Shown here piece after piece: positions 33,547 to 42,619 of a stretch of 64,000 bases of DNA; position 1 is the stretch's first letter, and every line of letters begins with the position of its first letter. Source of the DNA: Nocardia bovistercoris (GTDB lineage Bacteria > Actinomycetota > Actinomycetes > Mycobacteriales > Mycobacteriaceae); the NCBI RefSeq assembly GCF_015674855.1, contig NZ_JADMLG010000007.1, forward strand, positions 364,421-428,420. Direction: 5' to 3'. A program made the translations under genes and the position numbers. The notes under the pieces were generated by a model. That model searched no databases. It was not told where the DNA came from and saw only the letters and a list, made by a program, of their open reading frames with translations.

Positions 33547-33963
33547 TCAGACGGGTTGGAAGGCGAAGGTCAGCACCTGGTTGCCGTCGCGGTCGGTGCC
33601 GAGCGGAACGGTGGTCACCGCGACCTCCATGCCGAAGGTCAGCTTCTCCGGATCGTTCACGGTGAGCCTGCCCTCGACCCGGATCACGTCGCCGAGTTGC
33701 ACGAGGCCGACCCCGAACGGCACGAACGTGTCGGCAGTCTCGTCGCCCAGGTACGGCGCACCCGGCAGGAAGCCCTGCGTGGTCCAGGTGATCAGGGTGC
33801 CGGTGCGCGGCAGCACGACGGTCTCGACCGAGGGCTTACTGCATCGCGGGCACAGATCCTGGACGGGGAAGACGGCAGCGCCGCAGTCACCGCAGGAGCC
33901 TCCGACCAGCCGGAAGTCTTCCTCCGGCCAGTTGGAGATCTCTGGCGAAATCATTCTCTGCAT
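33547..33963 (-). CDS. DUF35 OB-fold protein with zinc ribbon, partner of the Ltp-like protein
   Basis: A 138-residue protein with a rubredoxin-like zinc ribbon CGDCGAAVFPVQDLCPRC (Cx2Cx10-11Cx2C, about residues 24-41), then an OB-fold of GTLITWTTQGF, FVPFGVGLVQL and GMEVAVTTVPLGTD. DUF35 proteins bind and activate thiolase or Ltp partners (ChsH2-Ltp2, archaeal HMGCS complexes). The start at 33963 has GAGG 8 nt upstream; 33954 is the alternative. First gene of the two-gene unit. Confidence 0.9.
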   Translation of the reverse strand: MQRMISPEISNWPEEDFRLVGGSCGDCGAAVFPVQDLCPRCSKPSVETVVLPRTGTLITWTTQGFLPGAPYLGDETADTFVPFGVGLVQLGDVIRVEGRLTVNDPEKLTFGMEVAVTTVPLGTDRDGNQVLTFAFQPV

Positions 33964-34006
33964 CTATCGTTCCTCACCGTCGATGGCCGCGCCGATCGGA
34001 CACGCA

Positions 34007-34031
34007 CCTTACAGCTGATACAACAGTAAGG
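34007..34031. promoter_or_regulatory. Inverted repeat CCTTAC-n13-GTAAGG upstream of the DUF35/Ltp pair
   Basis: Perfect 6-bp arms lie 44 bp upstream of the DUF35 start codon. The interior is also partly symmetric (CTGATACAACAG). It is a plausible operator for the pair; the regulator is unknown. Confidence 0.4.
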
Positions 34032-34133
34032 CATACGGCAAGTGCTGCGACAGCCCCGGCGCGAAAACGCCGCCGACCGCTCACGCGGCCTGCGGCATTC
34101 CCGGTGAGACCTGGATACCAGGTGGACAGTCCC

Positions 34134-34988
34134 CTACATTTTCGCGTGCCGCGCCCTGATCAGGTTGTAGACGCCGTAGGTGGCGATGCCGACGGCGGCG
34201 GCGACCAGGAGAAACTGGCCGTAAGGCTGGGCGCCGAGGGTTTTGAGAGCGCCGTCGAGGCCGGACGCCTTATCGGGTTCGGAACGTGTGGTGGCGACGA
34301 TCACCAAGGCGCCGACCGCGCCGAGAGCGAGGCCCTTGGCGACGTAGCCGACGATGCCGACCCGGCGGGCGAAAGTACCCGCCGAAGCGTCGAGGTCCTT
34401 GGTGAACTTCGCGGTCGCACCCTTGTAGACGTAGTAGCCGCCGACGCCGACGATCGCGAGGCCGACCAGCACCAGCAGGATGGTGCCCGCGGTGTTCTCC
34501 ATGAGCCGGGCGGTGAGAGTGGTGCTGCGTTGACCGCCGGAACTACCGCTGCCACGGGCGAATCCGACGGCGGAGAAGGCGAGCACGGCGTAGAGCACGG
34601 CCTCTCCGAAGGACTTCGCGCGGTGGAAGACGACCTTCTTGGTGTCGGTCTCGCCGCTGTCGGCGGAGCGGCCCAGCACGGCTTCCACCAGACGCCACAG
34701 CGCGAGCATCGCGAAGGCGACCGCGCCGATCCACAGGGCGACCCCGCCGCCCGGTTTGCTCGCCAGTTCCGCCATCGCGCCGGACTGGTCGGCGGTGCCG
34801 CCGCCACCGCCGAACGCCAGGCGCACCGCGATGTAGCCGACGAGGATGTGGACCACGCCCGCCATGACGAATCCGGCGCGCGCGAGGCGTTCGAAGACAC
34901 TGTTGCGTGCGAGGTCACGGGCGTCGGAGGCGGCGCCGCGCGCGGAGCCGCCCGCGAAAGACGTTGCGAAGGAACCTGATCTCGTCAT
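34134..34988 (-). CDS. DUF1206 domain membrane protein
   Basis: A 284-residue integral membrane protein built from three repeats of about 75 residues, each a helix pair: ARAGFVMAGVVHILVGYIAV, KSFGEAVLYAVLAFSAVGFA and RRVGIVGYVAKGLALGAVGA. This triplicate pattern defines DUF1206, common in actinobacteria and of unknown function. The start at 34988 follows GAGGA by 7 nt; the frame continues upstream without conserved sequence. A small palindrome (ACCTGGATACCAGGT, 34109-34123) lies at its 3' side. Confidence 0.9.
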   Translation of the reverse strand: MTRSGSFATSFAGGSARGAASDARDLARNSVFERLARAGFVMAGVVHILVGYIAVRLAFGGGGGTADQSGAMAELASKPGGGVALWIGAVAFAMLALWRLVEAVLGRSADSGETDTKKVVFHRAKSFGEAVLYAVLAFSAVGFARGSGSSGGQRSTTLTARLMENTAGTILLVLVGLAIVGVGGYYVYKGATAKFTKDLDASAGTFARRVGIVGYVAKGLALGAVGALVIVATTRSEPDKASGLDGALKTLGAQPYGQFLLVAAAVGIATYGVYNLIRARHAKM

Positions 34989-35224
34989 ATCGCTGTCCTC
35001 ATCTCGACCGATCCGAATGCTCGGCGGATACCCGAGTCGGTGCGGGCGAAACGGCGCACCGTCACGATCCCGTGAGCACGACACCCCGCGGCGGCGACGC
35101 ATCAGGGTGCTATTACGCACGCGGGGGCAGAACCACCACGATCACCGCGAGCGCAAACCTGGCGGACGGCGACACGGCGGCCGGAGAATCCTCCCATGAA
35201 TTCCGCTCCGAACGTGGCCCGCGT

Positions 35225-36682
35225 GTGGCCGCCGAGGTAGCCGACCTCGCGGGCGGCGGTCCGGGCGATTCCGAGATCGCCGCGCACCGGGCGACGCTGT
35301 GGTGCTGTCTCGGCGCGGGGTTCGCGACCCTGCTCGACGGCGCGATCATCGCGTTCACCGCGCCCGCGGCCGAGGCCACACTCGGGCTCGGTGACGCCGA
35401 CATCCAATGGTTCCTCGCGTCGTTCTCGCTGACCTTCGGCCTCGGCCTCGCGCCCGCGGGCCGCCTCGGCGACGCGTACGGGCGCCGGGGGCTGTTCATC
35501 GCCGGACTGGTCGTCTTCCTGGTCGGCGCGGTGGCCTCGGCGGTCGCGCCCTCGGCGCTGTCGCTGATCGCCGGGCGGTTGGTGCAGGGGTTCGGCGCGG
35601 GGTTCATCAGCGCGCAGGTGCTCGGCGTCATTCAGGACACGTTCACCGGGCCCGCCCGGCTGCGGGCGTTGGCGGGCTATACGACGGCGGGCGCGGCCGC
35701 GGCGATCGCCGGGCCGATGCTCGCCGGGCTGGCGCTGTGGACGCTGCCCGCCGACCTCGGATGGCGCGTCGTCCTGCTGCTACCGGTGCCGTTCACCCTC
35801 GCGACGATCGCGCTCGGAGTGCGGGGCTTGCCGCGAAAGGTGAACCGGCGCAGGGTGATCGACCTCGACCTGCCCGCCATCGCCGCGCTCGGCCTGCTGG
35901 TCGTGACGGTCACGATGCCGGTGGTGGATCCGGACCTCTCGGCGCGCACCGTCATCGTAGTCGCGGCGGTGAGTGTGCTGGTGGTGGCGGGGCTCGCCTG
36001 CTGGGAACGCGGGTATGCGCGACGCGGGCGTCTGCCGCTGTTCGCGCCCGCGCTCATGCGCTCGGAAGGCTTCGTTACCGGAAATCTGGTGGCGCTGTTG
36101 TGGTTCGGCTCGTCGCTGGCCTTCCTGACGGTGAAGACCATGTACTTCCTGCAGGTCACCGAGATCATCGCGCTCGTGGTCGCCACGGCGATGATCCCGT
36201 CCGCGGTGGGCAGGATCGTCGCCGCGCACCGGTCGCAGTGGCTGTTCGCGCGCTTCGGGTCGGCGCTGGTCCCGTACGGACTCGCCTTGCAGACACTGAG
36301 TTTCGCGCTCGCCACGGCGGCCACCCTGTGCTGGGACGGCACGGCCTTGTTCGCGGTTCTGTCGGCGCTGCAGATCGTGTCGGGCGTCGCGGGCGGGTTG
36401 GTCGAGCCGCCGCTGCGGGCGGTGACACTGTCGTTCGCCCCCGCGTCGCTGCACGGGGTCGCGGCGTCCTTCCTCCAACTGACCCAACGACTTTCGGCGA
36501 CCTTCTGCATCGCGCTCGCCACCGGTGTGCTGTTGGCCTTCGGCGCGACAGCCTCGCTCGGGTCGCTGCGCGCGGCGTTGCTGCTGTGCGCCGCGGTGTC
36601 CGGCGCGGCGACCCTCGCGTCGTTCTCCCGACATCTGCGCGCCGCGATTCCCGGTGCGCGACAAGCCGTCCCGACCCCGTGA
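35225..36682 (+). CDS. MFS transporter (DHA2-like, 14 helices)
   Basis: A 485-residue polytopic protein. Motif A is GRLGDAYGRRGLF (loop 2-3), followed by GRLVQGFGAGFISA and motif C-like GPMLAGLALW. About 14 helices indicate the drug:H+ antiporter-2 group, so export of a toxic or hydrophobic compound is likely. No ATG exists near the N-terminus; GTG 35225 is the best start. A 14-codon ATG ORF at 35196-35240 overlaps this start in another frame. Convergent with DUF427. Confidence 0.85.
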   Translation: MAAEVADLAGGGPGDSEIAAHRATLWCCLGAGFATLLDGAIIAFTAPAAEATLGLGDADIQWFLASFSLTFGLGLAPAGRLGDAYGRRGLFIAGLVVFLVGAVASAVAPSALSLIAGRLVQGFGAGFISAQVLGVIQDTFTGPARLRALAGYTTAGAAAAIAGPMLAGLALWTLPADLGWRVVLLLPVPFTLATIALGVRGLPRKVNRRRVIDLDLPAIAALGLLVVTVTMPVVDPDLSARTVIVVAAVSVLVVAGLACWERGYARRGRLPLFAPALMRSEGFVTGNLVALLWFGSSLAFLTVKTMYFLQVTEIIALVVATAMIPSAVGRIVAAHRSQWLFARFGSALVPYGLALQTLSFALATAATLCWDGTALFAVLSALQIVSGVAGGLVEPPLRAVTLSFAPASLHGVAASFLQLTQRLSATFCIALATGVLLAFGATASLGSLRAALLLCAAVSGAATLASFSRHLRAAIPGARQAVPTP

Positions 36683-36706
36683 TCGAGGCCGAGACCGCAC
36701 CGCGGA

Positions 36707-37117
36707 TCAGCGGCCGAGACCGATGACCGCAGGAGTCGCGACGCCGAGGCGGATGTCGAGGACGTCCTGGTAGAAGGCGACATGATCGCGGATGCGCTCG
36801 ACCTGCGGATAGGGGCTGTCGTAGCTCCAGCACAGCGGACGTTCGCCGTCGCCGTCGAAGCGCCAATAGGTCGCGTTGCCCTTGAACGGGCAGCGGGTGG
36901 TGAGCGAGTCATCCCGGCGCAGCGCCACTTCCACGTCCGCGCGGGGGAAATAGAAGACCAGGCCGTGGTTCTGTTCGTCGACGAGCAGCGACCGGGTCGT
37001 GCGCGCGACGAGCAGATCACCGAGGTGGGCGGTGACCAGATTTCGACGCGCGTGGATATCGACGCGGTAGTCGGGCAGGGCCTCGAAACCCGACGGTTCG
37101 GACTCCGGTGCGGTCAT
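36707..37117 (-). CDS. DUF427 domain protein
   Basis: A 136-residue single-domain protein. LVARTTRSLLVDEQNHGLVFYF, CPFKGNATYWRFDGDG and the ending HVAFYQDVLDIRL fit the DUF427 beta-rich fold; CPFKGxAxYW is its signature. Function unknown. It starts 23 nt after the thioesterase stop and is probably co-transcribed with it. Confidence 0.9.
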   Translation of the reverse strand: MTAPESEPSGFEALPDYRVDIHARRNLVTAHLGDLLVARTTRSLLVDEQNHGLVFYFPRADVEVALRRDDSLTTRCPFKGNATYWRFDGDGERPLCWSYDSPYPQVERIRDHVAFYQDVLDIRLGVATPAVIGLGR

Positions 37118-37139
37118 GGATGGCTCCTTCGGTCGTCGG

Positions 37140-38009
37140 TCACAGTCGAGCGGCGGCCGGAATCGCCGAGGACGCCTCCCCCAGCGGGCGGATCAACGCC
37201 TCCTGGGTGAACGAGGCGATCAGCCGCCCCTCCTCGGTGTGAACCAGACCGCGCACCGTGGACATTCCCGCGCCGACCTGGATGCTGTCGTGCGAGTAGA
37301 GCAGCGGCCCCGACCAGCCGACGGGTTCGTGGAACGCGACGGTCACGGTCATGACGGCGGTGGAGATGGTGTGGTGGGCCTGGGCGGTGCCGACGCCGGG
37401 GTGCGCCCGCATGGTCGTCGACACCGAAAGGTGGCCGGTGAAGTGGGCGAGCAGCGCCTTGGCGAGGTCGTCGCGCTCGGGAATCGGGTCGTAGCCGAGC
37501 CAGGCGTGCAGGATCGGCGGCCCGACCTCGTCGGGATCGTTCACGTCGGCGACGCCGACGATGCGCAGTTCCCGGCCCTTCATCGGCATGTCGGCGGGGA
37601 TGGCGTCGCCGAATCCGTCGACCTCGGGTCGGGCGACGTGGTGGCGGATGACGTCGGGGGTCGGCATGTCGGCCAGGATCGAGACCGACGCGCACTTGCG
37701 CTCGCCCTGGCGCACCGCGACCTCCGCGTGCGCGACGGTGCGGCCGCTGTGGTCGACCTCGACCACGAATTCCACCGGCCGGTCCGCGTCGACCGCACGG
37801 AAGAACACCGCGTGCGCGGACCGAATCGACTTGTCCGGCAGGGTTTTCGCGACCGCGACGATGGACTGGGCGAGCAGTTGGGTGCCGTCGACCACCTTGC
37901 GTGAACCGCCGTCGCTGTCTCCGGTGAAGCGGTGCTCCCCGGCGGGCCGCACATCGAAGATGTCGAGCATGCGGGTGACCGAGGACTCCTCGGAAGGCTC
38001 GAGGGCCAT
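37140..38009 (-). CDS. Acyl-CoA thioesterase II (TesB-like)
   Basis: A 289-residue double-hotdog thioesterase: SVTRMLDIFDVRPAGEHRF, GTQLLAQSIVAVAKTLPDK, SAHAVFFRAVDADRPVEF and the C-terminal LYSHDSIQVGAGMSTVRGLV. It hydrolyses medium- or long-chain acyl-CoAs, perhaps releasing trapped intermediates from the catabolic pathways here. ATG 38009 has ACAGGAGA upstream, and TATACA (minus strand, 38058-38063) may be its -10 box. Confidence 0.9.
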   Translation of the reverse strand: MALEPSEESSVTRMLDIFDVRPAGEHRFTGDSDGGSRKVVDGTQLLAQSIVAVAKTLPDKSIRSAHAVFFRAVDADRPVEFVVEVDHSGRTVAHAEVAVRQGERKCASVSILADMPTPDVIRHHVARPEVDGFGDAIPADMPMKGRELRIVGVADVNDPDEVGPPILHAWLGYDPIPERDDLAKALLAHFTGHLSVSTTMRAHPGVGTAQAHHTISTAVMTVTVAFHEPVGWSGPLLYSHDSIQVGAGMSTVRGLVHTEEGRLIASFTQEALIRPLGEASSAIPAAARL

Positions 38010-38129
38010 GATTCGGTTCTCCTGTCGAGATGGTTCGCCACGGCAGGCGAAATACCCTGTATACGAACGAAATCCGGGACGCGTGCGCACCCCGGAATTT
38101 CGTCGCGGCCCCTCGCCGGGGCGCGTGCC

Positions 38130-38969
38130 CTACTTGAGGGTGCTGCCGCCGTCGACGGTCATCTGCAGACCGGTGATGTAGCGGGCCTCGTCGGAGGCGA
38201 GGAACAGCACCGCGTTGCTGATGTCCTCCGGCTCGACCCAGCCGATCGGCAGCACGTGCATGAACTGCGCGACGGGCTTGAAGTCCTCCGCTGTCGGATC
38301 CTCGAGGTCGGGGCGGAACATCTTCATCGTGCCCTTGTTCATGAACATCGGCGTGTTCACGTTCGTCGGATGCACGGAGTTCACGCGGATCGAGTGCTGG
38401 CCGAGTTCGACGGCGAAGCCGCGCATCAGGCCGACCACGCCGTGCTTGGCGGCGACGTAGTGACCGGTGTTCGGGTAGGCCTTGAGGCCGCCGACCGAGC
38501 TGGTGAGGATGATCGAGCCACCCTTGCCCGCCGCGAGCAGGTGCGGCACACCGGCTTTCACCGACTTCCAGACACCGGCCAGGTTGATGTCGATCATCGT
38601 CGACCAGTCCTGCTGGCTGATCTGGTCCAGGGTCTGACCGCCGTTGCCGATACCGGCGTTGGCGACGATGATGTCGAGCCCGCCCAGTTCCTCGACACCG
38701 CCGGAGACGGCGGCCGAGAGCGCGTCGAAATCACGGACGTCGACCTCGGCGGTGACGATCCGGCGACCCTGCGCCTTCACCAGTTCGGCGGTCTCGGCGA
38801 GATCCTCCGGGGTGGAGTGCGCGATGAGATCGGTGCCGCTGACCGGCTTGCAGACGTCGACCGCGATGATGTCGGCGCCTTCCTGGGCCAGGCGCACCGC
38901 ATGGCTGCGGCCCTGGCCACGGGCCGCGCCGGTGATGAACGCGACCTTTCCTTCTACCCGTCCTGGCAT
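38130..38969 (-). CDS. Mycofactocin-coupled SDR (carveol-dehydrogenase type)
   Basis: A 279-residue SDR: FITGAARGQGRSHAVRLAQE followed by GADIIAVDVC matches the mycofactocin-coupled SDR group. These enzymes hold a non-exchangeable NAD and pass electrons to mycofactocin. The active site is SSVGGLKAYPNTGHYVAAKHG. It lies 79 nt downstream of the P450 gene on the same strand, which suggests that a hydroxylated product is next oxidised to a ketone or aldehyde. Confidence 0.9.
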   Translation of the reverse strand: MPGRVEGKVAFITGAARGQGRSHAVRLAQEGADIIAVDVCKPVSGTDLIAHSTPEDLAETAELVKAQGRRIVTAEVDVRDFDALSAAVSGGVEELGGLDIIVANAGIGNGGQTLDQISQQDWSTMIDINLAGVWKSVKAGVPHLLAAGKGGSIILTSSVGGLKAYPNTGHYVAAKHGVVGLMRGFAVELGQHSIRVNSVHPTNVNTPMFMNKGTMKMFRPDLEDPTAEDFKPVAQFMHVLPIGWVEPEDISNAVLFLASDEARYITGLQMTVDGGSTLK

Positions 38970-39048
38970 GGTTACCTCTATTCGTTGTCGGGACCCGCGT
39001 CGTCGGAGGCCCGCGGGCAGCGCTTTACGGGCGCTCTGGACGATGCGT

Positions 39049-40326
39049 TCAGGAGTTCGGCGTGAACGTGATGTTCAGATCGGTGAGCCCGCGCAGGATG
39101 AAGGTCGGCTCGAAGTTGTAGTTCCGGTCGCCTTCGGGGCCGTGCTTCTCGGCGTCGATCTCGATGTCGAGCATCCGGTCCAGAATGCGCTCGATGGAGA
39201 CCCGGCCTTCGACCCTGGCCAGCGGACCACCGGGGCAGGAGTGCACGCCGCGCCCGAATGCCATGTGCTCGCGGAAGTTCGGGCGGTCGAGCTGGAATTC
39301 GTGCGGGTTCTCGAAGCGGCGCGGGTCGCGGTTGGCGGCGCCGGGGCAGACCATGACCGTCGCGCCGACGGGAATATCGATGTCACCGATCGTCGTCGCG
39401 GTCTTGGCCAGCCGGAATCCGCTCTTCACCGGCGATTCGAAACGCAGGGTCTCCTCGATGAACTGTGGGATCAGGCTGCGGTTGGCGCGCAGTCGCTGCT
39501 GCACCTCCGGGTGCTCGCCGAGCACCTTGAGCGACCAGCCGAGCAGTTTCGCAGTGGTCTCCTGCCCCGCGGCGAAGAGGAAGGTGGCCGAGCGCACCAC
39601 ATCGATGACCTCGGGGGTGGTGCCGTCCGGGTATTTGGCCAGGGCCAGGGAGGTCAGCACGTCGTCGCGTGGATTCTCGCGGCGGTCGCTGATGTAGGCG
39701 ACGAACTTCTCGTCGAGCCATTCCAGCGGGTTGCTCGCGACGATCTCGTTGTCCAGCGCGCCGACTCGCGATCCAGGACGCTCGGCGCCGAGCACGATGC
39801 GGAACTGTTCGTGATCCTCCTCGGGCACGCCGAGCATGTCGGCCACGACCAGCAGGGAGAAGGGTTTGGCATAGGAGGCGAGGAATTCGCACTTGCCCGC
39901 CTCGAGGAATTCCTCGATCTGGCGGTCGGCGAGCCGCCACATGAAGTCCTCGTTCTCCTTCAGACGCGCGGGCGTCAGCAGGCGATTGAGTACCGACCGC
40001 GCGTAGGTGTGCTGCGGCGGGTCCATGGTGACCATGTGCTCGTACATCGGAAGTTCGGAGCGGTGCTCCTCGATCAGACCGGTGATGTCGTCGCCTTCGA
40101 TGGCGAAGGGCAGCGGCGGGAACGGGCCGCCGACGGCGATGGCCGAGGAGAACACGTCCGAGTTCTTCAGCACTTCGGTGGCCTCTTCGTAACCTGTCAC
40201 CGCGTAGACACCGAACGTCGCTTCCTTCGACACGGGGCACTTGGCGCGCATGTGGTCGAAGTACGGGTGCGGGTTGGGCACCAGCGCGGGATCGGTGAAG
40301 TAATCGACCGAGTCGAGATCAGTCAT
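39049..40326 (-). CDS. Cytochrome P450
   Basis: A 425-residue soluble bacterial P450. Heme ligand Cys364 lies in AFGRGVHSCPGGPLAR, the I-helix oxygen-activation motif is AAGQETTAKLLG, and ExxR is ETLRFESP. The subfamily and substrate are not identifiable here; mycobacterial relatives hydroxylate sterols, terpenes or fatty acids. The ATG at 40326 has AGGAG 8 nt upstream. A 15-bp operator-like site (40387-40401) precedes it and is shared with the 53-64 kb catabolic genes. Confidence 0.93.
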   Translation of the reverse strand: MTDLDSVDYFTDPALVPNPHPYFDHMRAKCPVSKEATFGVYAVTGYEEATEVLKNSDVFSSAIAVGGPFPPLPFAIEGDDITGLIEEHRSELPMYEHMVTMDPPQHTYARSVLNRLLTPARLKENEDFMWRLADRQIEEFLEAGKCEFLASYAKPFSLLVVADMLGVPEEDHEQFRIVLGAERPGSRVGALDNEIVASNPLEWLDEKFVAYISDRRENPRDDVLTSLALAKYPDGTTPEVIDVVRSATFLFAAGQETTAKLLGWSLKVLGEHPEVQQRLRANRSLIPQFIEETLRFESPVKSGFRLAKTATTIGDIDIPVGATVMVCPGAANRDPRRFENPHEFQLDRPNFREHMAFGRGVHSCPGGPLARVEGRVSIERILDRMLDIEIDAEKHGPEGDRNYNFEPTFILRGLTDLNITFTPNS

Positions 40327-40386
40327 CTGCGGAACTCCTGAGGATCGAAGCTTACCAAGGGAAGGATAACACCATTATTCAGTTGT

Positions 40387-40401
40387 GCGAATATCATTCT
40401 C
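40387..40401. promoter_or_regulatory. 15-bp operator-like site GCGAAT-ATC-ATTCTC before the P450
   Basis: It matches the consensus GAGAATnnnATTCTC with one mismatch and is 60 bp upstream of the P450 start. On the minus strand it reads GAGAAT-GAT-ATTCGC. Four more copies occur at 52967, 54590, 57333 and 63828. Confidence 0.6.
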
Positions 40402-40441
40402 GCTGGGCAATAGCGATGATATCGGTACTCCCGTACCGACA

Positions 40442-41275
40442 TCAGGGCAGGTAGACCCGGCTGGCCAGCCAGCGGTCGCCGACACGTTCCATCGTCATCG
40501 CGACTCGGCTGCGATCCACCCTCGGATCCGCCGACGCGGCATTGGTGACGGTCTGGTCGATGAACAGCAGCACCTCGACCTTGTCCTCGGACGCCGACTT
40601 CACCGCCGCGTCAAGCACCGTGCCCTTGCCGCTGGCCTTGTTGTCCAGCAACAGCTGTCGCAGCTGCCCACTGGAACGGGTATACATATCGCGGAACTCG
40701 CCGGTCGAGCCGTCGAGCACCGCCGCGAAACCGGCGTCGAGATTGGCCGTGTCGACGCTGGTGAGCGTCACGGCGTACGCGCGTGCCGCCGCCAGGCCCG
40801 CGTCGGCGGCGGCGTCCACATCGCGCTGCTGCTTGGCCTGCCACCCCATGATGCCTACCGCGACCAGCGCCGCCACCGCCACCGCCGCGGTCACCGGGAA
40901 CAGCGCCCGCCGAGCGGGTTTCGCGATCCGGGCGAGCAGGCTCGGTCCCTTGTCGCCGCCGTCGGTGGCGGTCGGCGCGGCGGGCGCGTCCTTCTTCGAG
41001 ACCTCGACCGTGGACGACTCGGTCTCGGGCGCTTCGGCTTTCACCGACTCTCCCGGCGCCGCGGACTTCTCCGCTTCGGCCGATGTCTCGCTCTTCACGG
41101 TCTCGCCGTCGGCGGCTTCGGCTTTCGCGGCTTCGCTCTTCGCGGTCTCGACCTTCTCGGTCTCGCTCGCGGCGGCGACCTCGGCCTTCGCGGACCCGTC
41201 GGCCTTCGCGGTCTCGTCGGTCTCGGTCGAGCGGTCCTTCGTCGCGACGGAACCGCTGCTGTTGTTGTGGCTCAT
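40442..41275 (-). CDS. Mce-associated membrane protein (Mas)
   Basis: A 277-residue protein. The first ~115 residues are low-complexity Ala/Glu/Lys/Ser/Thr and presumably cytoplasmic. One transmembrane helix (about 128-147, FPVTAAVAVAALVAVGIMGW) follows, then a ~130-residue extracytoplasmic domain ending VGDRWLASRVYLP, the usual end of Mas proteins. It closes the mce operon, 48 nt after mceF. Only one Mas is present; known mce operons often have two. Confidence 0.85.
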   Translation of the reverse strand: MSHNNSSGSVATKDRSTETDETAKADGSAKAEVAAASETEKVETAKSEAAKAEAADGETVKSETSAEAEKSAAPGESVKAEAPETESSTVEVSKKDAPAAPTATDGGDKGPSLLARIAKPARRALFPVTAAVAVAALVAVGIMGWQAKQQRDVDAAADAGLAAARAYAVTLTSVDTANLDAGFAAVLDGSTGEFRDMYTRSSGQLRQLLLDNKASGKGTVLDAAVKSASEDKVEVLLFIDQTVTNAASADPRVDRSRVAMTMERVGDRWLASRVYLP

Positions 41276-41323
41276 GGTGCTTCCTAGTAGTCGATGTTTC
41301 CTTACGGGTGCTTGCCCAACCGC

Positions 41324-42619
41324 TCAGCGCTGGGGCGCGGGCGGAGCGGCAGGCAAGGGCGGTCTGCCGTAGGTCAACGGCAGAGACATCGGGCCGACAG
41401 GCGACTGAGTGGTCTGCGCGTCGGGACGCGCACCGGACGGCGGTATGCCGGGGATCGCCTCCCCCGGTGGGCGCGGCGCATTACTCGCCCCGCGGATCAG
41501 CACCGAGGGATCGTTGTTCGGGCAGTAGGTGTAGAGGAACGGCTCCGGGTAGTCCGGCCGCGACGGCGGACGGCGCGGCAGATCGTAATCGCAGGTGTAG
41601 CGCGGGTACAGGTTCACCAGACCCCAGATGCCGCCGTCGTGGAAGGCCACCGACAGTCCATCCAGCGCCGAACCCGCGCGGCCGGTCGGGAAGAAGAACT
41701 CCTGGAGGGCGGGCACCCGTTTGGAGGTCGTATCCGCGACCACGGCCAGATTCGTGAGCAGGTCGGCGGCATTACCGGAATTCTCGGCGAGTACCGCGTC
41801 GAAGGCGCGCAGCGTGCCGGGCGCGGCGCCGAGCAGTTCGACATAGCCGCCGGTCTTGGCTTCGACACCACCGAGGAAGGAATTCGCGTTCCCGGCGAAC
41901 TTGCGCAGGCCGGGACCCAGATCGTCGACGGTGGCCAGCAGTGTGCGACTGTCGCGGATCAGGCTCACGGTCTGCGGCAGCACCGAATCCAGGGTGGAGA
42001 CGAGGAAGATGCCGCTGTCCACGATGTCGGCCAGCTTCGCCGGGCCTTGCGGGCTCACGCCGAGTTCGGCGACGATGGCCTCCAGATCGGCCGGATTCAC
42101 CTGTGCCAGCGTGGTATCCAGCGTCGAGAGGGTCTTCCACAACGGCGTCGGGGTCGACGTGCGGCCGACCTCGATCTCAGCGCCGTCGGTGAGATACGGC
42201 CCGCCGTCGCGCTGCGGACGGAAGTCCAGGTACTGCTCACCCGCCATGGACAACCCCGCCACCCTGACTTCGGTGTCGGCGGGCAGTCGGGTTTCGGCGT
42301 CGATCGTGGCGACCGCGACCAGTCCGGTGTCGGTGAGTTCGAGCGCGTCGACCTTGCCGATGGGCACGCCGCGCAGGCTCACCCCGCGCCCGGTCAGCAG
42401 GCCGCCGGAGTCGGCGAGGTGCACGCGCACGGTCATCGTCGAGGCTGTCGGATCGGCGCCGAGCGCGCCGAAGAGCAGATATCCGATGCCGATGATCAGG
42501 GTGAGCACCAAGGCGCCGGACGAGAGGGCGACCCGTCGCGCCCGGCCCGCGTGCACGGTGCGCACGACACCGCGTGCGACCAGTTCGCCCGCGCCGACGC
42601 GCGGAGCGGTGACGGTCAT
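41324..42619 (-). CDS. mceF: MceF-type lipid-transport protein
   Basis: A 431-residue Mce protein: N-terminal transmembrane segment (about 34-52), MCE domain (VRVHLADSGGLLTGRGVSLRG, then IGKVDALELTD), a long helical region and a Pro-rich tail (PPLPAAPPAPQR). Mce A-F assemble a periplasm-spanning tube for lipid import. The ATG overlaps the mceE stop (ATGA). It is sixth in the YrbE-Mce order. Confidence 0.92.
   Translation of the reverse strand: MTVTAPRVGAGELVARGVVRTVHAGRARRVALSSGALVLTLIIGIGYLLFGALGADPTASTMTVRVHLADSGGLLTGRGVSLRGVPIGKVDALELTDTGLVAVATIDAETRLPADTEVRVAGLSMAGEQYLDFRPQRDGGPYLTDGAEIEVGRTSTPTPLWKTLSTLDTTLAQVNPADLEAIVAELGVSPQGPAKLADIVDSGIFLVSTLDSVLPQTVSLIRDSRTLLATVDDLGPGLRKFAGNANSFLGGVEAKTGGYVELLGAAPGTLRAFDAVLAENSGNAADLLTNLAVVADTTSKRVPALQEFFFPTGRAGSALDGLSVAFHDGGIWGLVNLYPRYTCDYDLPRRPPSRPDYPEPFLYTYCPNNDPSVLIRGASNAPRPPGEAIPGIPPSGARPDAQTTQSPVGPMSLPLTYGRPPLPAAPPAPQR

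Noticed and set aside
36687..36722. GGCCGAGACCG direct repeat between the MFS and DUF427 genes
   Set aside because: Only two 11-bp copies in GC-rich sequence, with no stem or further structure; likely chance.
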